This document shows positions 55,144 to 64,000 of a stretch of 64,000 nt of DNA, piece by piece. The stretch covers positions 3,848,001-3,912,000 of the forward strand of contig CP107926.1 of assembly GCA_036015235.1 (NCBI GenBank). The letters run 5' to 3'. The position numbers were made by a program, and so were the translations under genes. Position 1 is the first letter of the stretch. Each line of letters begins with the position of its first letter. The notes beneath the pieces are model-generated. The model was not told where the DNA came from and made no database searches. It saw only the letters and a list, made by a program, of their open reading frames with translations. Origin of the DNA: Streptomyces sp. NBC_00433. Lineage in GTDB: Bacteria; Actinomycetota; Actinomycetes; Streptomycetales; Streptomycetaceae.

Positions 55144-55210
55144 GCGGCGGGTGGAGCAGAAGCTCCGAGGTGTCACCTGGGTGACAGGGTGCTGCTCGGG
55201 TAACAGGGTG

Positions 55211-55597
55211 TTACTTGACCTCGACCGAGGCGCCGGCGGCCTTGAGCGACTCGGCGCCCTTCTCCGCGGCCTCCTTGGTGACCTTCTCCAGGACGGGCTT
55301 GGGAGCGCCGTCCACGAGGTCCTTGGCCTCCTTCAGGCCCAGCGAGGTCAGCTCACGCACAACCTTGATGACCTGGATCTTCTTCTCGCCGGCGCCGGTG
55401 AGGATGACGTCGAACTCGTCCTGCTCCTCGACGGCGTCCGCGACGACACCCGGGCCCGCGGGGCCGGCGACGGCGACCGGGGCGGCGGCCGTGACGTCGA
55501 ACTTGTCCTCGAAGGCCTTCACGAACTCGGCGAGCTCGATGAGGGTGAGGGTCTCGAACTGGGCGAGCAGTTCGTCCTGGGTGAGCTTGGTCGCCAT
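55211..55597 (-). CDS. rplL: 50S ribosomal protein L7/L12
   Basis: Stalk protein present in several copies; recruits translational GTPases. 128 residues: N-terminal dimer domain ([20 protein letters not shown]), Ala/Pro-rich hinge, and the C-terminal domain [20 protein letters not shown] … [15 protein letters not shown] at 55597 after AAGGACC; 137 nt after rplJ. Confidence 0.97.
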   Translation of the reverse strand: MATKLTQDELLAQFETLTLIELAEFVKAFEDKFDVTAAAPVAVAGPAGPGVVADAVEEQDEFDVILTGAGEKKIQVIKVVRELTSLGLKEAKDLVDGAPKPVLEKVTKEAAEKGAESLKAAGASVEVK

Positions 55598-55734
55598 GAT
55601 GGCGGTCCTTCCACTAAATCGGCAGGTGCCGGATGTACAAGTCGGCGGGCGTACGGTCGGCCCGCGTCGGCCGGTGCCTGATGGCGCCGACCCGCGACCG
55701 GTGCCCTGCGGCACCGGTCATCGTGCGAGCCGAA

Positions 55735-56286
55735 TTACTCGGCACCGCCCTGCTCGGCCTCGCCCTGCTCGGCCTCGGCCTTCTTGGCCCGAAGCGCCTC
55801 CGCGGTGCGGACGAACTTCGACGGGAGCGCCTGGAAGAGCGCGGCAGTCTGCGACTGCTTGGCCTTCATGGCACCCGCCAGCTTGGCGAGCAGAACCTCG
55901 CGGGACTCGAGGTCCGCGAGCTTCTTGATCTCGTCGGCGGACAGCGCCTTGCCGTCAAGGACACCGCCCTTGATGACGAGAGCGGGGTTGTCCTTGGCGA
56001 AGTCGCGCAGACCCTTCGCCGCCTCGACCGGGTCACCGGTCACGAAGGCGACAGCGGACGGACCCGCGAACAGGTCGTCCAGCTGGTTGATCCCGGCCTC
56101 GTTGGCCGCGATCTTGGTCAGCGTGTTCTTCACCACGGCGTACGTGGCGTTCTCACCGAGCGAACGGCGCAGCGTCTTGAGCTGCGCCACGGTGAGACCG
56201 CGGTACTCGGTCAGCACAGCGGCGTTCGAGGAGCGGAACTGATCCGTCAACTCGGCAACCGCGGCAGCCTTGTCAGGCCTCGCCAT
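55735..56286 (-). CDS. rplJ: 50S ribosomal protein L10
   Basis: Stalk base; carries L7/L12 dimers on its C-terminal helix and represses its own operon by binding the leader (family knowledge). 183 residues starting [20 protein letters not shown] with [20 protein letters not shown]. The C-terminal tail ends in Glu/Gly-rich [15 protein letters not shown] 56286 with GGAAGGAGG just upstream; the leader holds a hairpin plus U-tract. Confidence 0.97.
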   Translation of the reverse strand: MARPDKAAAVAELTDQFRSSNAAVLTEYRGLTVAQLKTLRRSLGENATYAVVKNTLTKIAANEAGINQLDDLFAGPSAVAFVTGDPVEAAKGLRDFAKDNPALVIKGGVLDGKALSADEIKKLADLESREVLLAKLAGAMKAKQSQTAALFQALPSKFVRTAEALRAKKAEAEQGEAEQGGAE

Positions 56287-56347
56287 GAGTCTCGGCCTCC
56301 TTCCGGGGTGATTGCGGACCGCACGGAATTGAAGGAGGTGACGTGGC

Positions 56348-56382
56348 AAAAACGAACGCCCCGGCGCAGGCGCACGGGGCGT
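56348..56382 (-). terminator. rplJ leader attenuator-like hairpin with U-tract
   Basis: In the mRNA ACGCCCCG pairs with CGGGGCGT (56382-56356), followed by TCG and five U's (56352-56348). It lies 62 nt before the rplJ start, inside the region expected to be the L10 leader. One of the few classical U-tailed hairpins in this window. Confidence 0.55.
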
Positions 56383-56532
56383 GACTCAACGAATCCCTCT
56401 CGGGCTCCGGAGATCATCCACGAATCACCTGCGCGGGCCGTCCGCATCCAGCGGATCCTTCGGTCGTCCCGCCCTTTTCGGGGCACGACGACGACCAGCG
56501 GTCTTTGGCTTCCCGGGAAGCGTACGGGACCG

Positions 56533-56564
56533 CGGCCCCGCGGAGCAAATCGCCCGCGGGGCCG
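56533..56564 (-). terminator. terminator of the upstream lipoprotein gene
   Basis: Eleven-bp stem CGGCCCCGCGG / CCGCGGGGCCG around a 10-nt loop, 51 nt after the lipoprotein stop. An additional palindrome, CTGAGGGCTAGCCCTCAG (56601-56618), overlaps that stop codon. Confidence 0.6.
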
Positions 56565-56614
56565 TCGGCGGTCCCGGCCGTACCAGCCGCTCTGGCCGCG
56601 CTGAGGGCTAGCCC

Positions 56615-57568
56615 TCAGTTGTCCTGCGCCTTGTTCATCGCGTCGCCGAAGTCGACGGTGTCGGACGCGGCCGGCGGCGTGGCGGTCACCGCGGTGCCGA
56701 AGTCCGAGTAGAAGGTGGTCGTCTTCATCACGCCGGCCTTGGTGTCCGCCTTCACGACGGCCTCCACCGGGAGGTTGTCCTTCGACACCCACAGGTCGAC
56801 GGTCTCCGAGGAGACACCGGCCTTCGTCAGGGTGTCCTTCAGCTGCGACTGCTCCGCGGCGCTCAGACCCGTGCCCGTGCCCCCGAGCATCGCCTGGACG
56901 TCGATCGTGGCCGTGTAGTGCGTGGTCCGCACGCCCCTGACCGTCTCGGTCCCGACGACCCGGCTGTCCGGCGCCGCCAGCGCCACGTCCACGCTCTTGA
57001 CCGGGTTGTTGTTCTGGATCGAGTCCTTCATGTACGACCCCGCGACATCGCTGAGCTTGCCCATGTCGTCGTAGCCGTACCTGACCCAGTGCTTGCCGCC
57101 GAACTGCGCGGCCATCGCGGACCCCAGGTTCACGTAATACGCGTCCGGCAGGTACCGCGCGCTCATCGTGGTCGGCGCACCGGCCTCCCGCAGCGACTCC
57201 GCCGCGCTGCCGCCGGTGTACGTGATCCCCATGGTGCCGACCAGGCCGTGCCGCCAGTCGATCGCGCCCTTGCTGGTGATCGACATCGTGCTGCCGATCG
57301 AGATGTCCGACTCGACCTTCGCGGAGTGCACGCCGGTGGTGGTCTTCTTGACCAGGTCCAGCGCGTTGACCGCGTGCGCGGCCCCCGACAGCGGCGAGTC
57401 CTTGTGGTCGGTGCTCTGCGGCGCTCCTGTGGCGGTCGGCTCGTCCTTCGACTTGTCCCCCGCCGACGTCCCCAGCGGCCCGCAGGCCGCGAGCGCCAGC
57501 ACCGACGCGACGGCGACGCCGGCCGCCGCCGCACCCTTGATCCCCGTGATCCCCTTGGTCCTGCGCAT
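56615..57568 (-). CDS. exported lipoprotein, LppX/LprG-like fold suspected
   Basis: A 317-residue lipoprotein: signal peptide MRRTKGITGIKGAAAAGVAV … ending LAAC (lipid Cys29), spacer, then a domain with many short beta-strands (VKKTTTGVHSAKVESDISIG; RGVRTTHYTATIDVQ; DLWVSKDNLPVEAVVKADTK). This pattern resembles LppX/LprAFG lipid-carrier lipoproteins, which shuttle lipids across the envelope; the assignment is by eye. A lipoprotein gene at this place between rplA and rplJ is usual in Streptomyces. Confidence 0.78.
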   Translation of the reverse strand: MRRTKGITGIKGAAAAGVAVASVLALAACGPLGTSAGDKSKDEPTATGAPQSTDHKDSPLSGAAHAVNALDLVKKTTTGVHSAKVESDISIGSTMSITSKGAIDWRHGLVGTMGITYTGGSAAESLREAGAPTTMSARYLPDAYYVNLGSAMAAQFGGKHWVRYGYDDMGKLSDVAGSYMKDSIQNNNPVKSVDVALAAPDSRVVGTETVRGVRTTHYTATIDVQAMLGGTGTGLSAAEQSQLKDTLTKAGVSSETVDLWVSKDNLPVEAVVKADTKAGVMKTTTFYSDFGTAVTATPPAASDTVDFGDAMNKAQDN

Positions 57569-57790
57569 GACCCATCCCCCCTCACGGGGACCACACGCCC
57601 CCGTTGAACCAGCGGAACACTAACGCACGCCGCTGACAAGCCCGTACGGCGGTTTGTGGCACGGCTGTTGCCCTCGCGGAGCCGTCGTTGCGGCCCTCGC
57701 GGAGGGCCCTCCTGGGGCGCCGGGAACGCGAGACGCCCCGCACCGCCCGGGGAACCGGGGGTGCGGGGCGCCGGGGTTCGCTCCCGGGCG

Positions 57791-58516
57791 TCAGATCGAC
57801 GCCGGGTCCTCCTCGACCAGGAGGTTGCGGGTGCGGTTGGGGTCGATCTGGATGCCGGGGCCCATGGTGGTGGACACGGCAGCCTTCTTGACGTAGCGAC
57901 CCTTGGCCGCGGACGGCTTGAGCCGCAGGATCTCGTCCAGCGCCGCTGCGTAGTTCTCCACCAGCAGGGTCTCGTCGAAGGAGACCTTGCCGATGATGAA
58001 GTGCAGGTTGGAGTGCTTGTCGACGCGGAATTCGATCTTGCCGCCCTTGATCTCGGTGACCGCCTTCGCCACGTCGGGCGTCACGGTGCCGGTCTTCGGG
58101 TTCGGCATCAGACCACGCGGGCCGAGGACGCGGCCGAGGCGGCCGACCTTGCCCATGAGGTCCGGGGTGGCGACGACGGCGTCGAAGTCCAGCCGGCCCT
58201 TCGCCACCTCGTCGATGAGTTCGTCGGAGCCGACGATGTCGGCTCCCGCGGCTTCCGCGGCCGCAGCACGGTCACCGGTCGCGAAGACCAGGACCCGGGC
58301 GGTCTTGCCGGTGCCGTGCGGAAGGTTCACGGTGCCACGGACCATCTGGTCGGCCTTGCGCGGGTCGACACCCAGGCGGAAGGCGACCTCGACGGTCGAG
58401 TCGAACTTGGTGGTCGCGGTGTCCTTGGCGAGACGGACAGCCTCCAGGGGCGCGTACAGGCGCTCCTGGTCGATCTTGGCGTCCGCAGCGCGGAGAGACT
58501 TGCTGCGCTTGCTCAC
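57791..58516 (-). CDS. rplA: 50S ribosomal protein L1
   Basis: L1 stalk protein that moves deacylated tRNA and can repress the L11–L1 operon. The GTG at 58516 ([19 protein letters not shown]) gives 241 residues. Signature [20 protein letters not shown] is intact. The 258-nt gap to rplK contains two 74-bp direct repeats. Confidence 0.97.
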   Translation of the reverse strand: MSKRSKSLRAADAKIDQERLYAPLEAVRLAKDTATTKFDSTVEVAFRLGVDPRKADQMVRGTVNLPHGTGKTARVLVFATGDRAAAAEAAGADIVGSDELIDEVAKGRLDFDAVVATPDLMGKVGRLGRVLGPRGLMPNPKTGTVTPDVAKAVTEIKGGKIEFRVDKHSNLHFIIGKVSFDETLLVENYAAALDEILRLKPSAAKGRYVKKAAVSTTMGPGIQIDPNRTRNLLVEEDPASI

Positions 58517-58618
58517 GTGCGTGCTCCTGTTGTCGTGACGGAGTCGTGGTGCGGGCCGAGCCGGCCCTTCCACAGTGGTGCCTTGGCGTGGACGTCAGCC
58601 CTCGCCGTTTTTCGCTCG

Positions 58619-58782
58619 GGCTTCCTGCTCACTCGCTTCGCGGACGGCCTCGTACCTCGGCCGGCCACTGCGCGAGCTCGGGCGTCAGCCCTTGCCTTTC
58701 CCTGCTCTGGCTTCCTGCTCACTCGCTTCGCGGACGGCCTCGTACCTCGGCCGGCCACTGCGCGAGCTCGGGCGTCAGCCCT
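58619..58782. repeat. two identical 74-bp direct repeats, 90-bp period
   Basis: Copies at 58619-58692 and 58709-58782 are identical. The second copy includes the last bases and stop of rplK, so the first is a duplicate of the rplK 3' end plus downstream sequence. The 16-nt stretch between copies is different. Internal palindromic pieces (CGAGCTCG; GGCCGGCC) could fold. Confidence 0.9.
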
Positions 58783-59209
58783 CGACGGTGATGCCCATCG
58801 AACGGGCCGTGCCCGCGATGATCTTCTCGGCGGCGTCGAGGTCGTTCGCGTTCAGGTCGGGGAGCTTCGTCGTGGCGATCTCCCGCACCTGCGCGCGGCT
58901 GAGCTTGGCGACCTTCTTGACGTGCGGCTCGCCGGAGCCCTTGTCCACACCCGCGGCCTTCAGGATCAGCTTGGCCGCCGGCGGCGTCTTGGTGATGAAG
59001 GTGAAGGAGCGGTCGTCGTAGACCGTGATCTCCACCGGGATCACCATGCCGCGCTGCGACTCGGTCGCCGCGTTGTAGGCCTTGCAGAATTCCATGATGT
59101 TCACGCCGTGCTGACCCAGCGCGGGTCCGACCGGCGGAGCCGGGTTGGCCGCACCGGCGTTGATCTGGAGCTTGATCAGCCCCGTGACCTTCTTCTTCTT
59201 GGGAGGCAT
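58775..59209 (-). CDS. rplK: 50S ribosomal protein L11
   Basis: GTPase-centre protein, thiostrepton target and needed for RelA activation. 144 residues from ATG 59209 ([20 protein letters not shown]); longer in-frame sequence upstream is not conserved. The Pro-rich N-terminal [20 protein letters not shown] and C-terminal RNA-binding domain are normal. The stop falls at the edge of the 74-bp repeat. Normally follows nusG directly; here a plus-strand gene intervenes. Confidence 0.97.
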
Positions 59210-59486
59210 TGCTCTCTCCGGGTCCTGTTGAGAGTTTTTCCGTGCCTGCGAGCAGGCATACCGCACCACGATAGCGGGTAATGGGCCCGGCCCTGAAATC
59301 CGCGGGCCCGGGAGGGCGCCGGCCGGCCACTCAAGTCGTCCTCCGGCTCACCCGATGCACCCGTAACAGCGCCGGCGGTAGCTGAAATTCCGGTCTACGC
59401 GGGAAGAATTCTTGGCATGAACACTTCCCGTGGTGGGCTACTGGCTGGTACCAAGTTGGGGCAGCGTTCCCCCACTTGGAGGTTCC

Positions 59487-60281
59487 GTGAGACTGACCAG
59501 GCCTTTCGCCGCCATCGCCGCACTTGCGTCCGCCCTCGTGAGCGCGCTGGTGCTGACCGGTCCCGCACAAGCCGCCGGACCGGCGTACGTCGCACTCGGG
59601 GACTCGTACTCCGCCGGGAACGGTGCCGGCAACTACATCAGCTCCAGCGGCGACTGCCACCGCAGCAACAGCGCGTACCCGGCGCTGTGGGCCAGTGCCC
59701 ACAGCCCTGCCTCCTTCACCTTCGCCGCCTGCTCCGGCGCGGTGACCAGCGACGTGACGGGCAGCCAGCTCGGCGGGCTCAACTCCTCCACCGGCCTGGT
59801 CACCATCACCATCGGCGGCAACGACGCCGGCTTCTCCGACGTCATCACCACCTGCGTGACCGGCTCCGACAGCACCTGCGTCAACCGGGTCAACACCGCC
59901 GAGGCCTTCGTCAGGAGCACCCTGCCCGGACGCCTCGACACCGTCTACAACGCCATCCACGCCAAGGCGCCCAACGCCCACGTCGTCGTCCTGGGCTACC
60001 CGGACATCTACACCCTCAACGTCTTCTGCATCGGGCTCAGCGCCACCAAGCACCAGAAGATCGACGAGGCGGCCGACGTCCTCGACACCACCACCGCCTC
60101 CGTCGCGGCCGCCCACGGCTTCAGCTTCGGCGACGTCCGCTCCACCTTCAAGGGCCACGAACTCTGCTCGGGCGACGACTACCTGCACTCCCTGGTCATC
60201 TCCCCGACCTGGGAGTCCTACCACCCCACCGCCACCGGCCACTCGGCCGGCTACCTCCCGGTCCTGAACGCCAACGACTGA
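59487..60281 (+). CDS. secreted SGNH-family esterase/lipase
   Basis: A 264-residue exported hydrolase. Signal peptide VRLTRPFAAIAALASALVSA … cut after AQA. Block I GDSYSAGNGAG with the catalytic Ser, block III GGNDAG, and the C-terminal YHPTATGH with the catalytic His; six cysteines probably form three disulfides. It resembles the Streptomyces GDSL lipase family. GTG 59487 is 5 nt after GGAGG. It is alone on the plus strand, inserted between nusG and rplK. Confidence 0.92.
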   Translation: MRLTRPFAAIAALASALVSALVLTGPAQAAGPAYVALGDSYSAGNGAGNYISSSGDCHRSNSAYPALWASAHSPASFTFAACSGAVTSDVTGSQLGGLNSSTGLVTITIGGNDAGFSDVITTCVTGSDSTCVNRVNTAEAFVRSTLPGRLDTVYNAIHAKAPNAHVVVLGYPDIYTLNVFCIGLSATKHQKIDEAADVLDTTTASVAAAHGFSFGDVRSTFKGHELCSGDDYLHSLVISPTWESYHPTATGHSAGYLPVLNAND

Positions 60282-60300
60282 CCGGCGCCCCCTCCGCACG

Positions 60301-60343
60301 CGTCTGAGCCCCCGCTCCCATGACGGGAGCGGGGGCTCAGACG
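60301..60343. terminator. 19-bp perfect hairpin, shared terminator
   Basis: Arms 60301-60319 and 60325-60343 pair perfectly around ATGAC. Placed 20 nt after the SGNH stop and 14 nt after the nusG stop, it can end both convergent transcripts. Confidence 0.8.
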
Positions 60344-60356
60344 TGAGTCGAAAGCG

Positions 60357-61232
60357 TCAGTTCTTCTGGATCTGGTCGAAGCTGAGCTCGACCGGGGTCT
60401 CGCGGCCGAAGATCTCGACCAGGCCCTTGACCTTCTTCGAGTCGGGGTTGATCTCGTTGATCGTGGCCTGGAGGGTGGCGAAGGGGCCGTCGGTGACGGT
60501 GACCGAGTCGCCGACCTCGAAGTCCAGGACCTGGACCTCGACCTTGCGGGGCTGGGCGGTGCCCTCGGCGATGGCCGCGGCCTCGGCGGCCGCCTCGACC
60601 TCGGGGGCGAGCATCTTCACGATCTCGTCCAGGGTCAGCGGATACGGGTCGTAGGCATTGCCCACGAAGCCGGTCACGCCGGGGGTGTTGCGGACGACGC
60701 CCCAGGACTCGTTCGTCAGGTCCATGCGGACCAGGACGTAGCCGGGGAGCTTGTTCTGCCGGATGGTCTTGCGGTCGCCGTTCTTGATCTGAACGACTTC
60801 CTCCTGCGGGACCTCGGCCTGGTAGACGTACTCCTCGACATTCAGCGAGACGGCACGCTGCTCCAGGTTGGACTTCACCCGGTTCTCGTAGCCCGCGTAG
60901 GTGTGGATCACATACCACTCGCCGGGGAGCGTACGAAGCTCCTCGCGGAAGGCCGCCACCGCGTCCACCGGGGTGAGGGGGGCCGCGGCCTCTTCCTCGT
61001 CCTCTTCTTCGGACTCGCCCTCTTCGGACTCGCCCTCTTCGGACTCGCCCGCAGCCTCTTCGGACTCGTCCTCTTCCGACTCGTGGACGGCGGCCTGCTC
61101 GGCGGATTCTTCCTCGGCCAGGTCGGCGGCAGCCGGCTGGTCGACGTCGCCGTCGGCGGCCTCGACGATGTCGAGCGCGGTTTCGGCGCTCTCGACGGAC
61201 TCGTCGGCGTCGTACACGTTCGGGTCAGACAC
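60357..61232 (-). CDS. nusG: transcription termination/antitermination factor NusG
   Basis: Couples RNA polymerase to ribosomes or Rho. 291 residues; the first ~115 are an acidic Glu/Ser/Ala-rich extension typical of Streptomyces, including a perfect GESEE repeat. The NGN domain begins near [20 protein letters not shown] and the KOW domain has [23 protein letters not shown] at 61232. It follows secE by 123 nt and ends at a shared hairpin rather than continuing into rplK. Confidence 0.96.
   Translation of the reverse strand: MSDPNVYDADESVESAETALDIVEAADGDVDQPAAADLAEEESAEQAAVHESEEDESEEAAGESEEGESEEGESEEEDEEEAAAPLTPVDAVAAFREELRTLPGEWYVIHTYAGYENRVKSNLEQRAVSLNVEEYVYQAEVPQEEVVQIKNGDRKTIRQNKLPGYVLVRMDLTNESWGVVRNTPGVTGFVGNAYDPYPLTLDEIVKMLAPEVEAAAEAAAIAEGTAQPRKVEVQVLDFEVGDSVTVTDGPFATLQATINEINPDSKKVKGLVEIFGRETPVELSFDQIQKN
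61006..61050 (-). repeat. three 15-bp tandem repeats inside nusG
   Basis: TCTTCGGACTCGCCC repeated three times exactly (plus strand), coding for the GESEE units of the acidic extension. Copy number could vary between strains. Confidence 0.85.
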
Positions 61233-61355
61233 GGTGACTGCTTCTTCCTGACTTCAAAGGTGGCACTGCGGGCGGGGCGGCCAGCGGCCTGCACCCTCCG
61301 CGCGGACTGGCGGGACCCAGGGACCAGCGGCCCGGGGACCCAGCCGGAGGACGGC

Positions 61356-61649
61356 TCAGCCGAAAACGGCGGAAATAAGCTTCCCGAAGCCCCAGTCAAC
61401 CACGGCCACGAACCCGATGACGACCACAACGAAGACAATCACCACAGTGGTGTACGTGGTGAGGTCGTTGCGGGTGGGCCAGACGACCTTGCGGAGCTCC
61501 GCAATGATCTGGCGGTAGAAAAGCGCGAGGCGACCGAGCGGGCCCTTCTTGCCGCGCTTGCCACCGCGGCGGGGCTTCCGGTCGGAGTCCTTGTCGTCCT
61601 GAGTCGCGTCAGGCTCAGGGACCTCGATGGAGTCCGTGATCTCAGTCAC
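61356..61649 (-). CDS. secE: Sec translocase subunit SecE
   Basis: Small clamp subunit of SecYEG. 97 residues: charged N-terminus (DSDRKPRRGGKRGKKGPLGR), the conserved amphipathic FYRQIIAELRKVVWPTRNDL and a single C-terminal membrane helix. ATG 61649. It lies between tRNA-Trp and nusG, the usual order. Confidence 0.96.
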   Translation of the reverse strand: MTEITDSIEVPEPDATQDDKDSDRKPRRGGKRGKKGPLGRLALFYRQIIAELRKVVWPTRNDLTTYTTVVIVFVVVVIGFVAVVDWGFGKLISAVFG

Positions 61650-61746
61650 TCGTCCTCACCTGACTCCGGGTCGTGGCCGTGCCGCGCCCGTCGCGCGGTA
61701 CGGCGAGTGCTTATCTGCCTGCCCACGTCCAGGTCGGACGTGTGAG

Positions 61747-61819
61747 CAGGGCCGGAGGGACTTGAACCCCCAACCGCTGGTTTTGGAGACCAGTGCTCTA
61801 CCAATTGAGCTACGACCCT
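61747..61819 (-). tRNA. trnW: tRNA-Trp (CCA anticodon)
   Basis: 73-nt cloverleaf. Acceptor AGGGTCG/CGGCCCT with discriminator G, D-loop TAGCTCAATTGGTAGAGCA, anticodon stem-loop CTGGT-CTCCAAA-ACCAG with anticodon CCA, and T-arm GGGGGTTCAAGTCCCTC. The 3' CCA is not encoded. A 7-bp hairpin CACGTCC/GGACGTG (61724-61742) follows. Located upstream of secE as in other Streptomyces. Confidence 0.97.
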
Positions 61820-62053
61820 TCGACAGACACTCCCAACGTACCGCAGGCGACATCGCCGGGAGGGCCATCGACGGTTGAGTGTACGTGTTCTGACGCTCCC
61901 CGTCGAACGCCTTGCACCGGAGTCCCTTCCGACCCGCGGAAGATCAGCTGCGGATCACCAGGAATCGGGGTCAAACCCCGGCCCGGCGGGCAAACTCCTG
62001 TGCGCTGCCGAACCCCGGTGCCGGGCGGCCCCGGTCTCTGGGAGCATGCAGTC

Positions 62054-63292
<1,239 letters not shown>

Positions 63293-63377
63293 CCTGGCGG
63301 TCGGCCCCGCGACCGTTCCGGTTCCGCGGTCGCCGGCCCCGCGGTCGTCCGCCCGTGGTCGTCCGCCTGTACGGGCA

Positions 63378-63414
63378 AGCCCCCGTTCGGAGAAACTGGT
63401 TCCGAGCGGGGGCT
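63378..63414 (+). terminator. terminator after aspC
   Basis: AGCCCCCGTTCGGA and TCCGAGCGGGGGCT form a 14-pair stem with one G·U pair and a 9-nt loop, 86 nt after the aspC stop and just before the adenosine deaminase gene. Confidence 0.65.
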
Positions 63415-63435
63415 GACCTATAGCAGGATCTTGGA

Positions 63436-64000
63436 ATGGCAAGCGACGTACGTACGAGGTCGGACCCGCGCGCGGGCGGCCGGGACATCCGGCACCTCCC
63501 CAAGGCACACCTCCACCTGCACTTCACCGGCTCCATGCGCCCGGCCACCCTCCTGGAGCTGGCCGACAAGCACGGTGTGCACCTGCCCGAGGCGCTCACC
63601 TCGGGCGAGCCGCCGAAGCTGCGGGCCACCGACGAGCGCGGCTGGTTCCGCTTCCAGCGGCTCTACGACTCCGCCCGCTCCTGCCTGCGCACCCCGGAGG
63701 ACATACACCGGCTCGTGCGCGAGGCCGCGCAGGAGGACGCCGCCGACGGCTCCGGCTGGCTGGAGATCCAGGTCGACCCGACCTCGTACGCCCCCCGGCT
63801 CGGCGGGCTCATCCCCACCATGGAGATCATCCTCGACGCGGTCCACACCGCCTCCCGCGACACCGGCGTCGGCATGGCCGTCGTGGTCGCCGCGAACCGC
63901 ATGAAGCACCCGCTGGACGCCCGCACGCTGGCCAGGCTCGCGGTCCGCTACGCCGACCAGGGCGTCGTCGGCTTCGGCCTGTCCAACGACGAACGCCGGG
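63436..64000 (+). CDS. add: adenosine deaminase, 3' end outside window
   Basis: Deaminates adenosine to inosine in purine salvage. From ATG 63436 about 188 residues are visible: KAHLHLHFTGSMRPATLLEL with the zinc HxH motif, LYDSARSCLRTPEDIHRLVR, GWLEIQVDPTSYAP and the GVVGFGLSNDERR stretch with the substrate-binding Gly/Asp region. The remaining zinc His and catalytic Glu lie beyond the window edge. Preceded by a terminator, so independently transcribed. Confidence 0.92.
   Translation, partial: MASDVRTRSDPRAGGRDIRHLPKAHLHLHFTGSMRPATLLELADKHGVHLPEALTSGEPPKLRATDERGWFRFQRLYDSARSCLRTPEDIHRLVREAAQEDAADGSGWLEIQVDPTSYAPRLGGLIPTMEIILDAVHTASRDTGVGMAVVVAANRMKHPLDARTLARLAVRYADQGVVGFGLSNDERR

Larger units (their letters stand above)
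54596..55210 (-). other. 615-bp rplL–rpoB intergenic region
   Basis: No gene is supported. It contains, in transcription order, a perfect GAAA-loop hairpin 68 nt after rplL, an inverted repeat, the rpoB promoter and a ~150-nt rpoB leader. This arrangement lets the polymerase genes be read through from rplJL or transcribed separately. Confidence 0.6.

Overview
The window is high-GC actinobacterial DNA. GTG/TTG starts, Ser/Thr kinase, XRE/DUF397, ECF-sigma and Uma2-type genes, a CebR-type operator and the gene order tRNA-Trp–secE–nusG–rplK–rplA–rplJ–rplL–rpoB–rpoC–rpsL–rpsG–fusA–tuf … rpsJ–…–rpoA point to Streptomyces or a close relative in Streptomycetaceae. This is the core transcription/translation region of the chromosome, nearly all of it on the minus strand, so it reads from high to low coordinates.

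Layout: (1) 1–15,942, minus: a continuous S10–spc–alpha supercluster from rpsJ down to rpoA, which is cut off by the window start. It includes secY–adk–map–infA. Strong hairpins lie after rpsQ, rpsN, rplO and rpsD, and probable new promoters start sub-operons such as secY. (2) 16.4–41.8 kb, mostly plus: a variable accessory block. It holds an AhpD-like protein, Uma2 nucleases (one frameshifted), a Nudix hydrolase, a membrane Ser/Thr kinase fused to a PstS-like phosphate-binding domain, an HTH–nucleotidyltransferase protein, an acyl-carrier-protein-like segment joined to fabV, an XRE/DUF397/ATPase trio, a TetR–(decayed MFS)–SDR set, a HEAT-repeat protein, a SigE-type sigma factor with membrane partner, a SnoaL/haloalkane-dehalogenase pair, a divergent quinone-reductase/TetR pair with a clear operator, an orphan secreted CBM2 protein under a perfect CebR box, an ABC exporter pair, a GNAT enzyme and a Tat/lipoprotein-type PIG-L deacetylase. 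(3) 41.9–46.5 kb, minus: the str operon rpsL–rpsG–fusA–tuf with its promoter. (4) 46.5–59.2 kb, minus: a small DUF1707-type membrane protein, rpoC, rpoB, rplL, rplJ, a lipoprotein, rplA and rplK. (5) 59.4–61.8 kb: a plus-strand secreted SGNH esterase wedged between rplK and nusG, then nusG, secE and tRNA-Trp (minus). (6) 62.0–64.0 kb, plus: aspartate aminotransferase and the start of adenosine deaminase.

The core genes together make ribosomes, RNA polymerase, elongation factors and the Sec channel. The S10 and str operons share a nearly identical 27-nt hairpin element exactly 48 nt upstream of their first start codons, which suggests common control. RpoB carries Asn at the position equivalent to E. 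coli Ser531, a classical rifampicin-resistance site. The accessory block shows decay (frameshifts, truncated remnants) and self-contained regulatory modules. Domain assignments come from recognising motifs by eye; no database search was run.
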